This document shows, one piece after another, positions 48,938 through 60,900 of a DNA stretch of 64,000 nucleotides. Source of the DNA: Nilaparvata lugens. Lineage: Eukaryota > Arthropoda > Insecta > Hemiptera > Delphacidae. Position numbers and translations under genes: made by a program. The notes beneath the pieces were generated by a model. The model had not been told where the DNA came from. It did no database searches and saw only the letters and a program-made list of their open reading frames with translations. The stretch covers positions 16,183,635 through 16,247,634 of the forward strand of contig NC_052505.1 of assembly GCF_014356525.2 (NCBI RefSeq), read 5' to 3'. Each line of letters begins with the position of its first letter. Position 1 is the first letter of the stretch.

Positions 48938-51900
48938 ATATAATCAAATATCGACACTTGAAATATAGATATTAAATATTCAAAAACACTTCACTTGAAT
49001 GGGCTACTTTTATAAATTAATAAAACAATATTAAAACTTGAGGTACCCTTTATTATTTAAAATATTACAACTGTTTATTTATTTTAATATAATATATATT
49101 GCAATATATTATAAATATTGTAATATTTTAAATAATAAAGGTTACTTCAAGTTTCAATATTGTTTTATTAATATTAAATTGTGTATTACTCACGTTTGAA
49201 GAGAGCTAGGGCAAGATTGCAGTCGGTCTGGAAGTCACTATCTTCAATCTTATGAATGAGCGAAATTGCTTCTTCATTTCTGTCAACTTTAATCATCACT
49301 CTTGCCAGATTCTTTCTGACGATACTAATGCGCTGATTTGTTAACAACTTCTGCAGTTCTTCTTCCTCTTCAACTTTTTTCTTATTCAAAGAGTAGTTCT
49401 CTTTTTCCTGCTCCAACAATGATAGCGCCTTAGTAAATGACTTGATTGCCGAATTCAACCATCCTAATCTTTCTTGTAAGCAGCCCAGCATGTTGTGACC
49501 GCAACTATCGGTATCTCTCTCTTCTGAAAACACAACAAACAGAAATCGTTTATACGTATTGAATTGGATGATTCTGTCAATGAAAACAACATTTGATAAT
49601 TACGATGATCAAGACTATCAACTATGGAAAATCGAAGACTAAGTGCCGGTTGCACAACAGCCGGTTAAATTTTAACCGTGATTAGTTCCACGAGAACCAA
49701 TCAGAGAAGCCGTCTTATCAAGAAGGCCTTCTCTGATTGGTTCTCGTGGAATTAATCACGGTTAAAATTTAACCGGCTGTTGTGCAACCGGCACTAAGGG
49801 TCTGTTTCCGAGCTCGGGATTTAGCCAAGTTCTAGACTTTAAACAGCTAGAGTCAGAAAATTGGCTTTCCAAAACGGGGCGTAATCGCATTTTTTATGAT
49901 AATCTTTATTTTCTCATTTCTATAATTGGAAACGTTTTTCCTTGACGAAATGAAACATTGCTAAATAAACTGGAAATTGCTAATAGAGTTCGGAACCCGG
50001 CCCTGAGTGTTATTGTAAACGAAAGAGTTACCTTCTGCATATTCATGTTGGTTCCTCTGGCCATTCTGATTGATAGATTGGTGATGCGAGCAGCTGCTTC
50101 TACCAAGCCTTTAGGCTTAAAACTAGGCTCCTACTGAGGCTTTAAACTCTGGAGTCAGAAAATTGGCTTTCCGAGTCAGGGCTTTAACTTAGTCGAGGAT
50201 TTAATTAGACCCTGGAGTTTAGAGATTAAATCAGACTCCTGAGTTTATAATTTCGCTTCCTGAGAGAAGGGCTTATAAGTCCAGGACTTGAATTAGATTC
50301 TCGTCTCTTTCCGAGTCGATGGGTTTATCAAAAATTGTCAAGTCCAGAACTTATAGATCCCGAGCTCGGAAACCGGCCCTAAGAAATTACAAGGGGAGTA
50401 CCTCAGATATGCGAGATTTCAATATTTGTCTATAGTGAGGTCCATGTTATAATGGCAGTGGATAAAGATAGAAGAATAGCGATGCCGATTCTCTGCATTA
50501 ATTTATTATGTTTTTACACTGTCAAAAACATAATTGGCATCGTTGAGGACCTGGAAAAGGAGTACCACCGGCTTTGTCAAATTATAGACAAGGATAGCAA
50601 AACCAAAGTTGATCAAATACTGTCATTATAACGTGGACCTCACTATAGTGTATAAGCATAACCTACAATATATTGTTCAATTTGGTTTCAAATGTAAAAT
50701 AAAAAGTTGGGTTTTGGATTTTAAATGGCAATAGCTGATTTTATTTGATAATTTTTGATAATAGAAACGAATCAAAAAAAGCTGAAATACTCTCACATTT
50801 GAGATATCGCACATATGAATGACACCCATTGAAAGAGTGGTGGCGCACGGATCCTTGCAATGCATGATTTTTCAAATATTTTGAGAAAAAATATCATTGA
50901 ACTCAGAATTTATTGCTGATAACAATAAAAATAATGAAAAAAAATCCCAACATTTTTCATAATTACTTTTTGGTCATTTTAAGTTATGACTCCAAATGGA
51001 GTCATCATGTTTGATATAAACAACTTGAAGCGAATAAGAAAGAGCAATGCACGATGATATCGATATTTATTCAAATTGTGTCAATCAACTTCATTACAAA
51101 TTAGCAGTGGTAACCCGTGCTCTGCAATTGAAAACTTGACCTACTGAGATCTTGAAGAATTCAAAATAGGCCTATAACCATACTTGGTAAATTAAGAATC
51201 AATATGGAAAATTTCAAGTTAATCAGTTCAGTAGTTCAGACATGATGATGCGTCATTCGTGAATTTCCTTTCTCGTACGTAATTAAGCCAAATTCTTTCC
51301 TTTATTTATAATATCGGGGGACCGAGCTTTGCTCTGGAGTGTAAAAGCATAGAAAATTTGTGACGAAAGATTGAGTTTATAGTTCATATTTATTTATTAA
51401 TTTTCTCAGTTGTACAATTATTTTTACAGTTATATGAAGAGGCACAACAGGCTTATGCCCAAAACTGTCCCTTTTAAAATTTATACTACAGTCCAAATCA
51501 AAATCTAGGTTAAGCTACTATCACTCATCAAAATAACAATTTATTCACACTTCAAAAAACAAACACATCATCAATTACAAATAGATATACTATGAATTCG
51601 ATTTACTATGTTTGCTACAATATTTGTTAATATACTATGTATCACTAACAGCATCTAGTTACTATTTTGGACTTTCTGAAGTAAACATGTTTTCTTAAAA
51701 AAAGAGAAATAAACGAAAATAAGTTCCTCTTGCTGAAATTTTCTTTTTGTGAGATCAGCTGGATGATCCCACACAAATGCACTCGTTCACTCTCTTCCAT
51801 AAAGGTGCGTACAGCTTTACGCACCGCGAACATGAGCAATTCACTTTTAATCAGCTGATGCCAAGCTTTTTATATCTGTATCTTACCGTTTCTGTAAAAC

Positions 51901-54900
51901 TACAGATATAGTCAGCTGATTAAAAGTGAATTGCTCATGTTCGCCGCGCATATGTCTGTACGCACCTTTACGGTATCGACAGACGACAAAATTTCCAGCT
52001 GTTTTTCCAAGGACGTATTTATCCTTCAGCGAGTTATCAAAGTGTTGAGACCTAGTGCAATCGAATCTTCATATCATAAACTTACTTTGTTCCAAATTTC
52101 GTGAAAATCGTTAGAGCCGTTTTCGAGATCCGTTGAACATAAATATATACCCATATAATCACATATATATATACAGAAATTGCTCGCTAAATAAGTAGGA
52201 TTACCTTGAGTTTAAACCATTGATGGGCTAAACGCAGTTTAAACCGAGCATCTGCATACGGGTGTAAATTATGTAGATTGAAATTAGTAAATTGAAGTGA
52301 ATCTGAATACCTGTATACCAAGTCATTCCTTCGGAGGCGACAGCTTCGGCAAACATGTCTGTGATGCTGTCCTTGTAGTATTCTCGGTCCTCATCGCATG
52401 TGATGTCCATTTGCAGAGTGTGAAGTACGTGCTGAGCATAGCTGATGGCAGACTCTGGGTGGAACCCTAGCTGAGTTGTGTGTCTGAATAGGTCCAACGT
52501 GTCAGCATGTTTGATTTTTTCAGCAATCATCGCCTGCAAATTAACCACAAATTATTGCTACATTGTGACTTAGGGCCGTTTGCACAGTGTAAGTTTAAGC
52601 TAAAGCTTAAACCAAATCTGGATTTTTTTGGTTTAAACTAAAATTCCGTTTGCACAGTATCAGCTGTTTAAACTCTGTATTAAGTTTAAAATCTGGAAAA
52701 GTTTAAACCTCCAAAGCAGGAGGTGTAGACCAAATAATTTGGATTAACTTGACATCTGTAAAGATTTGATGGGGAAACAGCTGATAGTAAATTATTTTTC
52801 GACGGTTGTTTTTAATGCTTCTGTAGACGATAATAATTATTAATTTAGGTTATAGTGAATCATTATTTGAATGTAAAAATAATTATAATGGAGGAATTGA
52901 TAGAAGTTTTTAATGCGATTGATAAAGATGACTGCGAAAAAATTAAAAAACTGAGAAAAATTGGGCAAAAACAAATGATTTAAATTTCTGGGATAATGGA
53001 GATTTTTCGTAACGGTTTAGCTTGAGTAAAGCAACTGCCAATCCAGTATTTGATTAAACCACTTGATAGAAAATAAGACAACTTTTAACAGTGGTCTTTA
53101 GTTACATCTGGTAACACCTAATATTATCGCTGACGCTGTATTCCATTGTAATGCTCGATCATAGTACTTTTAGTCAGTCTACTGCCAAACTTCACCGAGA
53201 GCACTTCTCTCTTTTTCGATGTATATTTTATAATTATGTGTTTGAAAATAAAGTTTACTTTTTAAAAAGGTGTTTGGTTACCCCAGAACTATAACTGGCG
53301 CCCGAACTACCTTCCTTACGTTTTTTCGAGGTTGTTCATTTAACAACAAGTTTTTTTCGATTCGCGATCTTTAATTTCGACTTCGTGAAAAATCCGGAAA
53401 TCCAGTGAGTGAGGTGAACCCTTCAAGACAAGTTCTCTGCGTACCACACCTGCGACCTTCGAAGTTCAACCTGGCAGACAACGAAGACTCCTTCCACAAA
53501 TTTGAGACGGAAGTAAAACTACCATCAACTGTAAGTACAGATGCGAACATTTTCTTCACTTCATCTTCTACACTCATTCGACCGTCAAAATTAGACCCTG
53601 TGATCATGTCAACCAAATCTATCCCGAAATATTTGCTGGACTATATTCCAAAATTCGATGGAACTTCCAATAAAATTCCAAAATTTATCAAATCTCTCCA
53701 AGACATTTTCAATCTGTATTGTAACGATAAAATTGAACAATCACAACGCGAAGAAAATCATTGGCTGTTATTTACTGCCGCCCTCCACAGTTTGGAAGGT
53801 GCTGCAGACGATGTTGTACAAAATTGCGAGTGTTCCAACTTAGCTGAACTTATTGAACTTTTAATGAAAAGCTTCTCTGATAAACGCACGGTCCCTGACC
53901 TAATAGCCAAAATTGCTGTAATGAAATCATTCCAATACGAACACCCCCTCGACTTCCTACAAAGACTCAGTGAAAAACGCACCAGAGTGGTGACCCGCTA
54001 TAAACTTGATGGTGTAACCGGGGATCTCCTGAAAAATCTTCTCGAACAACTCGATACAACTCTTGTCCGCACGCTCATTCACGGTGTTCATCCAACACTC
54101 GGAGCTCATCTTCAGGTATACAAACTCAAGAACTTGGACGACGCCCGCGATACCCTGCGCAGTGATTGTAGCATTGTTTTGAAACAATTAAAATGTGCAG
54201 AGCCCGTAAGTGACAAAAGTGCAGTGAGTGAAAAACAAATCAATTCTCAGTTCCAACCGCGGAATTTCTTTCAACCACAACCAGTGTTCAATCAATTCCG
54301 ACAATTCTCTCCTCGGAATTTCCGCCAGCAACACTTCAATCAGAATCGATTCCAGCAACCCTTCACTACTCAGAATCGGTTCCAACAACCTCATCAAATC
54401 CATTTTCAACAGCCTCAACATTCTAATTTCCAACAAAGTGTAGTTCCCTCTACCTCTACTTTTCAGCAGTCGCAATTCCAAAATTTCCAACCGAAATCTT
54501 TCAATAACAATTCTCGTAACTTTTCAAACGGAGCACGAAACATTCAACAGTCTCACAACTGGGACTCGCAGAATACTGTCTCCATGCGTACTGCTTCTAC
54601 TAATAGAAATGCTAACAATTCGGCAAGAAACAATCCTTTCCAGGATCTTCACTATCTCGATGAATCAAATGATGATATCAATCAAGTAAATGCATCCACT
54701 CGTATTCAATTGTTGCAATCGCAACTCAACAATCTAACATCAGCTGTGAATGAAATGGCAGATCATTTTTTAGGGTGTGGCCCCAATCCGGCGGAAACCC
54801 CCCCATAGAGCTTGAATTGAATATTATTGATAAATCGCTACCCTATTTTGTCGATGATGTAAACAGAAAATGGCTTGTTGACACTGGATCGATGATGAAT

Positions 54901-57900
54901 TATGTACATCCTGCAATTGTACCGCCAACTGTAACTAGATATAAGGAAAAATTTGTCGTAAAAACCCCGGCTGGTACAAGTGGTGGACATGAGTATATAT
55001 TTTTTGGTCCATCCACGTTATTTCCGAATCTTTCTAGAATTAAGATGTATATATATGATTTTTCCGAAAGGTACGATATTCTTTTAGGTAATGAAACTAT
55101 GCAACAACTCAAAGCCCATGTAAATTATGAGACTAATACGTTAGATTATGGCAATGTATCAAAACCGTTATTATCTGTAATTAATTCTACTAGAAAACAA
55201 ATTGAATTGAAACCTGGATTTAATGTAATAACTATCCCAGTTAGGTCTATTCCCACTGTAATAGATATTTAAACCTATAAATAATTCTAACTATTGTATT
55301 GAAGAAGGTATAGTTGATATTGTTAATGGTGAATGTACTTGTATAGCTTTCTCTCATGAACTCATGACCATCAGTCCTGAACCCATGGAAATTGAGGAAG
55401 TAGAAACGATTCTTGACTCGCATAATGACTCAATGACCACACGTCCTGAAAATTTTGCATTGATAAACAATCTCAAAATACAGCTTGACAAAACCGAATT
55501 TTTCAAAAGAGAATTGTTATACCTTGGCCACATTGTTTCAGAACGCGGTATTCAACCCAACCCAGCCAAATTGCAGGCCATAAAGGATTTTAAAATACCT
55601 AAAACCGAAAAACAAATCAAACAATTCTTAGGGTTAACAGGCTACTATAGGAAAATGATACAGAACTATGCAAAAATCGCAAAACCTCTGACTCAGGCAT
55701 TGAAAAAGGATGTAAAGATCGATATTAATAATACAGAATATGTAAATGCATTTGAGAAATTGAAAACAATGTTACAGAACAGTCCAATATTACAACTACC
55801 TGATTTCTCTAAACAGTTCATTGTCACGACTGACGCGAGCAATTATGCTATAGGAGGGGTATTATCCCAAGTTTTTGAAGGAAAAGATCTACCAGTAGCG
55901 TATGCTTCGCGAACTTTGAATAAACATGAGATCAATCTCTCCACCATAGAAAAAGAGTTATTGGCTATTGTCTGGTGCTGTAAATATTTCAGACCTTATT
56001 TATACGGGCGGAAGTTTCTCATTCAAACTGATCACAAGCCTCTCCAGTGGCTTCATAGCATCAAAGAACCGAACTCGAAACTCATTAGATGGAAACTATT
56101 ATTAGAGGAATTTGATTTTGATATTATTTACATAAATGGGAAGACCAATTACGTAGCGGACGCTCTGTCTCGTCCTAATAATGTTCACATGATGGAAAAT
56201 GAGGAAGATGCTTTTTTAGGTTTTGAAGATGGCTTTCGCGGGTTTGCGAATATTGCTACTGACCCCCACGAAACTGGTCTAGAAGATGGCTTTCACGGTT
56301 TTGATAATAGTGCTCACGACCCTGATCATGAATTCGATGATATTAACGTGGACGAATTGCTGCGATTCAATACTCGTACTGAAGCTCCCTCCATAGACGT
56401 TAGTTCCCTTGATGAAATTCTCCAACAAATAGATAACCCGGCCGAAGGAACTGATAATGATGATATTATAGGTATTGATAATAGAAATGACGGCGTTGTG
56501 AATAATGATGCTAATGAAAACATTGTGCGTGATATTGATTATGAAAATGTTGTAAATAATAATGAAAATGGTAATGAACGTGAAGATGATAATAACAGTT
56601 TAGCCACAATACACTCTCAAGAGAGTTCAAACGAGCAAGTAACTATTGCTGATGACGATAAGATTCTGAATGTAGAACATAACCAATTAGTACTTGAACG
56701 AGGTGACCAACCCCCTCGCTTGATTAAGATTTTTGATAAAAATAGATTGATTATTTATTTTAGGAATGCTAATGATTACGATGACATGAAGGACAAATGT
56801 ATAGAGTATTTGAAACCGAATACAAAGTATGGAGTTTTCTGCTCGCGTGCCGGAGCCCTATACGATGAGTATGAACGGATTTTTAACAATTTCAAGAACG
56901 TACTGCTAGAGACTTTTGATTCGATCAAACTTAAACGGTATAAAAGAATGAACTTAGATGTGACACAAAATGATGAACAAAAACAGGTAATCTCTAATTA
57001 TCATGAGGGTAAAACATTCCACCGTGGTATCAATGAATCTTATAATCAAATACGACGTAAATATTACTGGCCATCAATGCTACAGGATGTGACTGGTTAC
57101 ATTAATAAATGTGCTGTTTGCTTAAAGGTTAAATATGACAGGAGACCCGTTCGAGTTGACTATAAAATCACACCCACTCCTGAAACACCGTTCGAAAAAA
57201 TACAGATTGATTGCTTCCAATATGACAAAATAAAGTTTTTAACGATGACTGACTGTTTTTCCAAACGGCTAACAGTCCATCCAATAAAAAGTTTGAACCA
57301 AGTCGATATCCAAGAATGCTTAAACGACTATTTCTCTGCTTTCCCCATACCCAAAATTGTACAAATGGACAACGGACGTGAATTTGACAATGCAGGCCTA
57401 CGTGATTTCCTGAGACTTTATGGCATTGAACCATATTACGTTACTCCCGGACACCCAGACTCGCAAGGTTTAGTAGAAAGGACTCATTCTACACTTATTG
57501 AAATTCTGAATGCCATTCAACTTGAAAATAAAACCAACACCACTGAAACTAATATGAAATTAGCGGTAATTGCCTTCAATAATACTCTAAACTCTACATT
57601 GAAAATGTCTCCTATGGAAATAACATATGGAATATCGAATAACCCTTTTGTAAACGGAATAACAGAGAGATTAGTAACTGAACAACTGTCCCAACAGTAT
57701 CTTGAACGAGTCAACCTAGTGCATAAAATGATTAAGAATAAAATTGAAGAAGAAAAACAAAAACGTACTGAGAAATTGAATGTTAATCGTGAGAAGAATG
57801 TTGAAATTGAAAACGAGCCACACATAAAATCGACATTTAATAAGAAAACAAAACCGAAATTCATCAAAGTAAATTACGATACAACACAGCAATTAGCTAG

Positions 57901-60900
57901 GAATCCTAAAGCTATCCAAAAACGCCCTTTCAAATTGCACCCTAACAGAATGAAACGGCCTAAAAAACCGGTGAAGGGTAAGAAAAAGGATTTATTTGTT
58001 ACAGGACGTGATGGTACTGCCCCTAATTCTCCTGTTGCTGGCCCCAGCAACGTCTTATAAGATGGTAGATTTGAGCAGAACATCTGGTATTGCTCCAATC
58101 AAGATACAGAATTCTCATATAATTAATGAAACTTTTACCTATGTTCATAATATTAATACTAGTTATTTACGTTTAGAATTAAGTAATATTGAAACATTTG
58201 TTGATTTTCTCGCTAAAAGGAATAATATTGATAAGAGTCGCTTAAGTATGATGAAATTGAATTTGAAATACACTAAGAATAAATTGAATGAGATTCAATC
58301 CGTTAATTATAGGCAGAAAAGAGGTCTTTTTAATGGTTTAGGATCCGCGATTTCGTGGATCACTGGGAACATGGATGCTGATGATAAGGAAAGATATGAC
58401 AAAATTTTGCAGACAGTCCAATCTAATGAATATCATCTTAGTAACAATGTAGACAAGCAATTTGCTGTAAATCAGAAGTTAATTAACGAATTCAATAATG
58501 AGATGAAAATAATCAGAGCGAATAATCTAAAAATCAGCAATTACTTTAATTCTTTGTTCAATGAATCCAACCGAATGGAAATGAATCAGCAATCCTCTTT
58601 GTTATTCGACTCGCTCCTGCTTCTGAATAATAAAATATCTGACATCGTAACTAGTCTCGAATTTTGTAAATTGAAAATACTGCATTCTTCTATTATTTCT
58701 CATGATGATCTTTTTCTCCTACAAAAAAACTCAAATGTCAGCTTTATTTCAAATAAAATTAGTGTGTTATGGAAACTAAGCAAAGTACATTGTGGAATAT
58801 TTAAAGACCATATTTCATATTTTGTGGACGTACCGCTATTGTCAACTGTTTATGAAACGTTTTTTCTATTGTCTTATCCTGTCATTGTCGGTAACGAAAT
58901 TTTAACAACTATTGCACATCCTTCTTTTGTTCTTCGAAATGACAAATTATTTTCTGGAAATTGTGAACTCATTTATGATGATTATTATTGTAGTGAAGTA
59001 AGCGAACTTAATGATAAATGTATTGAGCAATTATTAAATGATAGGAATCTAGACGGATGTAGTAAGGTAGTTTTGAAAGACGGAGATTCTTTCATAAAAT
59101 ATGTAGAAATAGTTGATAGTTTTATATTATTTAATTTTAGTACATGTATGGTTCTGAATACTGATGTGAACAAGAATATTACTCTTTTTCTTAATAAGAA
59201 AACGCAATTGTTGAAAATTAATAGCTCAGAAACACTGATTGGTTACTACAAACCAAATATATTTTGGGAAAACGAAATTGTACTTCCAACTGAATTTGTA
59301 GAAAAAAAACGACTATCCAACCTCAACTTTGATCAAGTACATATTGCTAATATAAATTTTCAAAAACTTGATGTTCTAGATGAGTTACCTCTGACCGATA
59401 ATCGAAACCTATGTATTATTCTTTTGCTTATTTTTACTGTAATTTTATTGATTGTTATAATATTTCTCAAACGGCTATTTATCTGGCACAAACTTTGTAA
59501 CCTAATGTGTTGTAAATCTGAAGTTGAAAATGATACTGTACAGCGTGAACCAGAACAAATATGCCCCAGACTACCATGTACTTAGTTTATAATACTTAAA
59601 ATATAATATATGTTTTTTATCTCTTTGAAGCTGAGGGCAGCTTCACTCTTAGGGGGGAGGAGTTACATCTGGTAACACCTAATATTATCGCTGACGCTGT
59701 ATTCCATTGTAATGCTCGATCATAGTACTTTTAGTCAGTCTACTGCCAAACTTCACCGAGAGCACTTCTCTCTTTTTCGATGTATATTTTATAATTATGT
59801 GTTTGAAAATAAAGTTTACTTTTTAAAAAGGTGTTTGGTTACCCCAGAACTATAACTTTTGATTAGGAAACATATTTAATAACACATAACTGAGATATTT
59901 TGCTTTCGAGAGATTTCTAATAAACGAGGAAGACCATAGTAGATTTAAGCTTAACAAAATCGCTTTTTTTAAAAACATTCTAAGAAATATTTTTGAAGAA
60001 TTTCTTGATCGCTTTTCACTTTTATTTCCGTACAGCTTACAGCTCTGTGGATTTTGAACAAGAAAATAGTAGCAGAGACAAGAATAATATAGTTACTTAC
60101 TAATATACTTACTTGTTAATAGTTACTAGTTAATATATACTTACTTATCCTTCATCTATGATAGTAGCTACATAACCTAAATTTACTGTTAGTTTGTAAA
60201 CAAATAACAAATTTCCTGTAAAAATCAGCCATTCTGATATTATAAACGATGACATTCTATTACCAACTTAACGCTAAACTAGTTTAACTTAAACTGGATT
60301 AGTAAATTCACTGAGAAAACCGATTCAAGTTTAAACTTTCAGATTAACTTAAACTCGATTAACTTAATCGAGTTTAGCAATCTATACTGTGCAAATGGGC
60401 CTAAGAGTTATAATAAATCAAATTAATTTGTTTGCCATAAGATAAAATACATACACATCAATAAAATAAATATCAATTGCAATATGGCACTACCGGCAAA
60501 GAACAACTTATGAGCCGGCAGTAATAACTTGGTATTGAAGTGAGGTTACCTATACACTATGAAAGACTATTTATAACTCACAGAGTGGGGATAATAATTA
60601 TCATTCTGCTTGAAAAGCCAGCAGTCACACAATATAACATCACTACTCACTTTGATAACCGTAAACGTGATAAATTATTACAATACTTTATAAACTAATC
60701 AGCAGACGAACCATTAACAACGATCACAGGCAGATCAGCGCTACCAACCTCCTACTATAGTCCGAGCAAAACTTACTTTTCAGCACGGGGCTGTATGGCC
60801 AATGTTAATCTAATACAATAACAATAACTGTATAACTATACTCTGTATAACAATAACAGGAACACACTGTTGACGTTTTTATGCTGAATCCATAAAAAAC

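Larger units (their letters stand above)
47445..49193. other. Ski3 intron with retroposon debris
   Basis: Holds the LINE tail at 47798, the retroposon fragment at 48196 and the tetranucleotide repeat at 48822. The rest is AT-rich, with an inverted pair of aatattgyaatatatt-type sequence near 49085-49160. Confidence 0.45.
53100..59857 (+). mobile_element. Gypsy/errantivirus element with env, reverse transcriptase deleted
   Basis: 6758 bp bounded by two 197-bp LTRs (AGTTAC to ATAACT, the gypsy type) that are identical by eye. A TGGCGCCCGAAC primer-binding site starts on the last base of the left LTR, and a polypurine tract (aggggggagg) stands before the right LTR. The order is gag, protease, RNase H, integrase, env. 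The catalytic core of reverse transcriptase is absent and the frame changes between protease and pol. Plus strand, opposite to the host gene Ski3, in its longest visible intron and inside an older TIR element. The identical LTRs mean recent insertion, so this defective copy was probably supplied with reverse transcriptase in trans, or was damaged after or during insertion. Confidence 0.92.
52573..60401. mobile_element. TIR element split by the gypsy insertion
   Basis: Left end GGGCCGTTTGCACAGT (52573) and right end ACTGTGCAAATGGGCC (60386-60401) are inverted with two mismatches, flanked by TTA and TAA. Subterminal aagtttaaactaaa-type blocks recur inverted at 60270-60370. Removing the gypsy element leaves about 1.07 kb. 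A short frame at about 52890 (starting MEELIEVFNAID) may be a transposase remnant. PIF/Harbinger is likely from the target site. Confidence 0.65.

Noticed and set aside
53405..53605. Start of gag at the GTG at 53405
   Set aside because: Non-ATG starts are unlikely here, and this GTG is part of a GTGAGT splice donor. The first ATG is at 53606.
54188..54490. Minus-strand 100-residue frame inside gag
   Set aside because: A mirror of the Gln/Asn-rich gag codons; Leu/Glu-rich shadow.
57996..58010. Start of gypsy env at the upstream TTG
   Set aside because: Five residues upstream of the ATG and crossing the likely splice acceptor. The ATG at 58011 gives a normal signal peptide.
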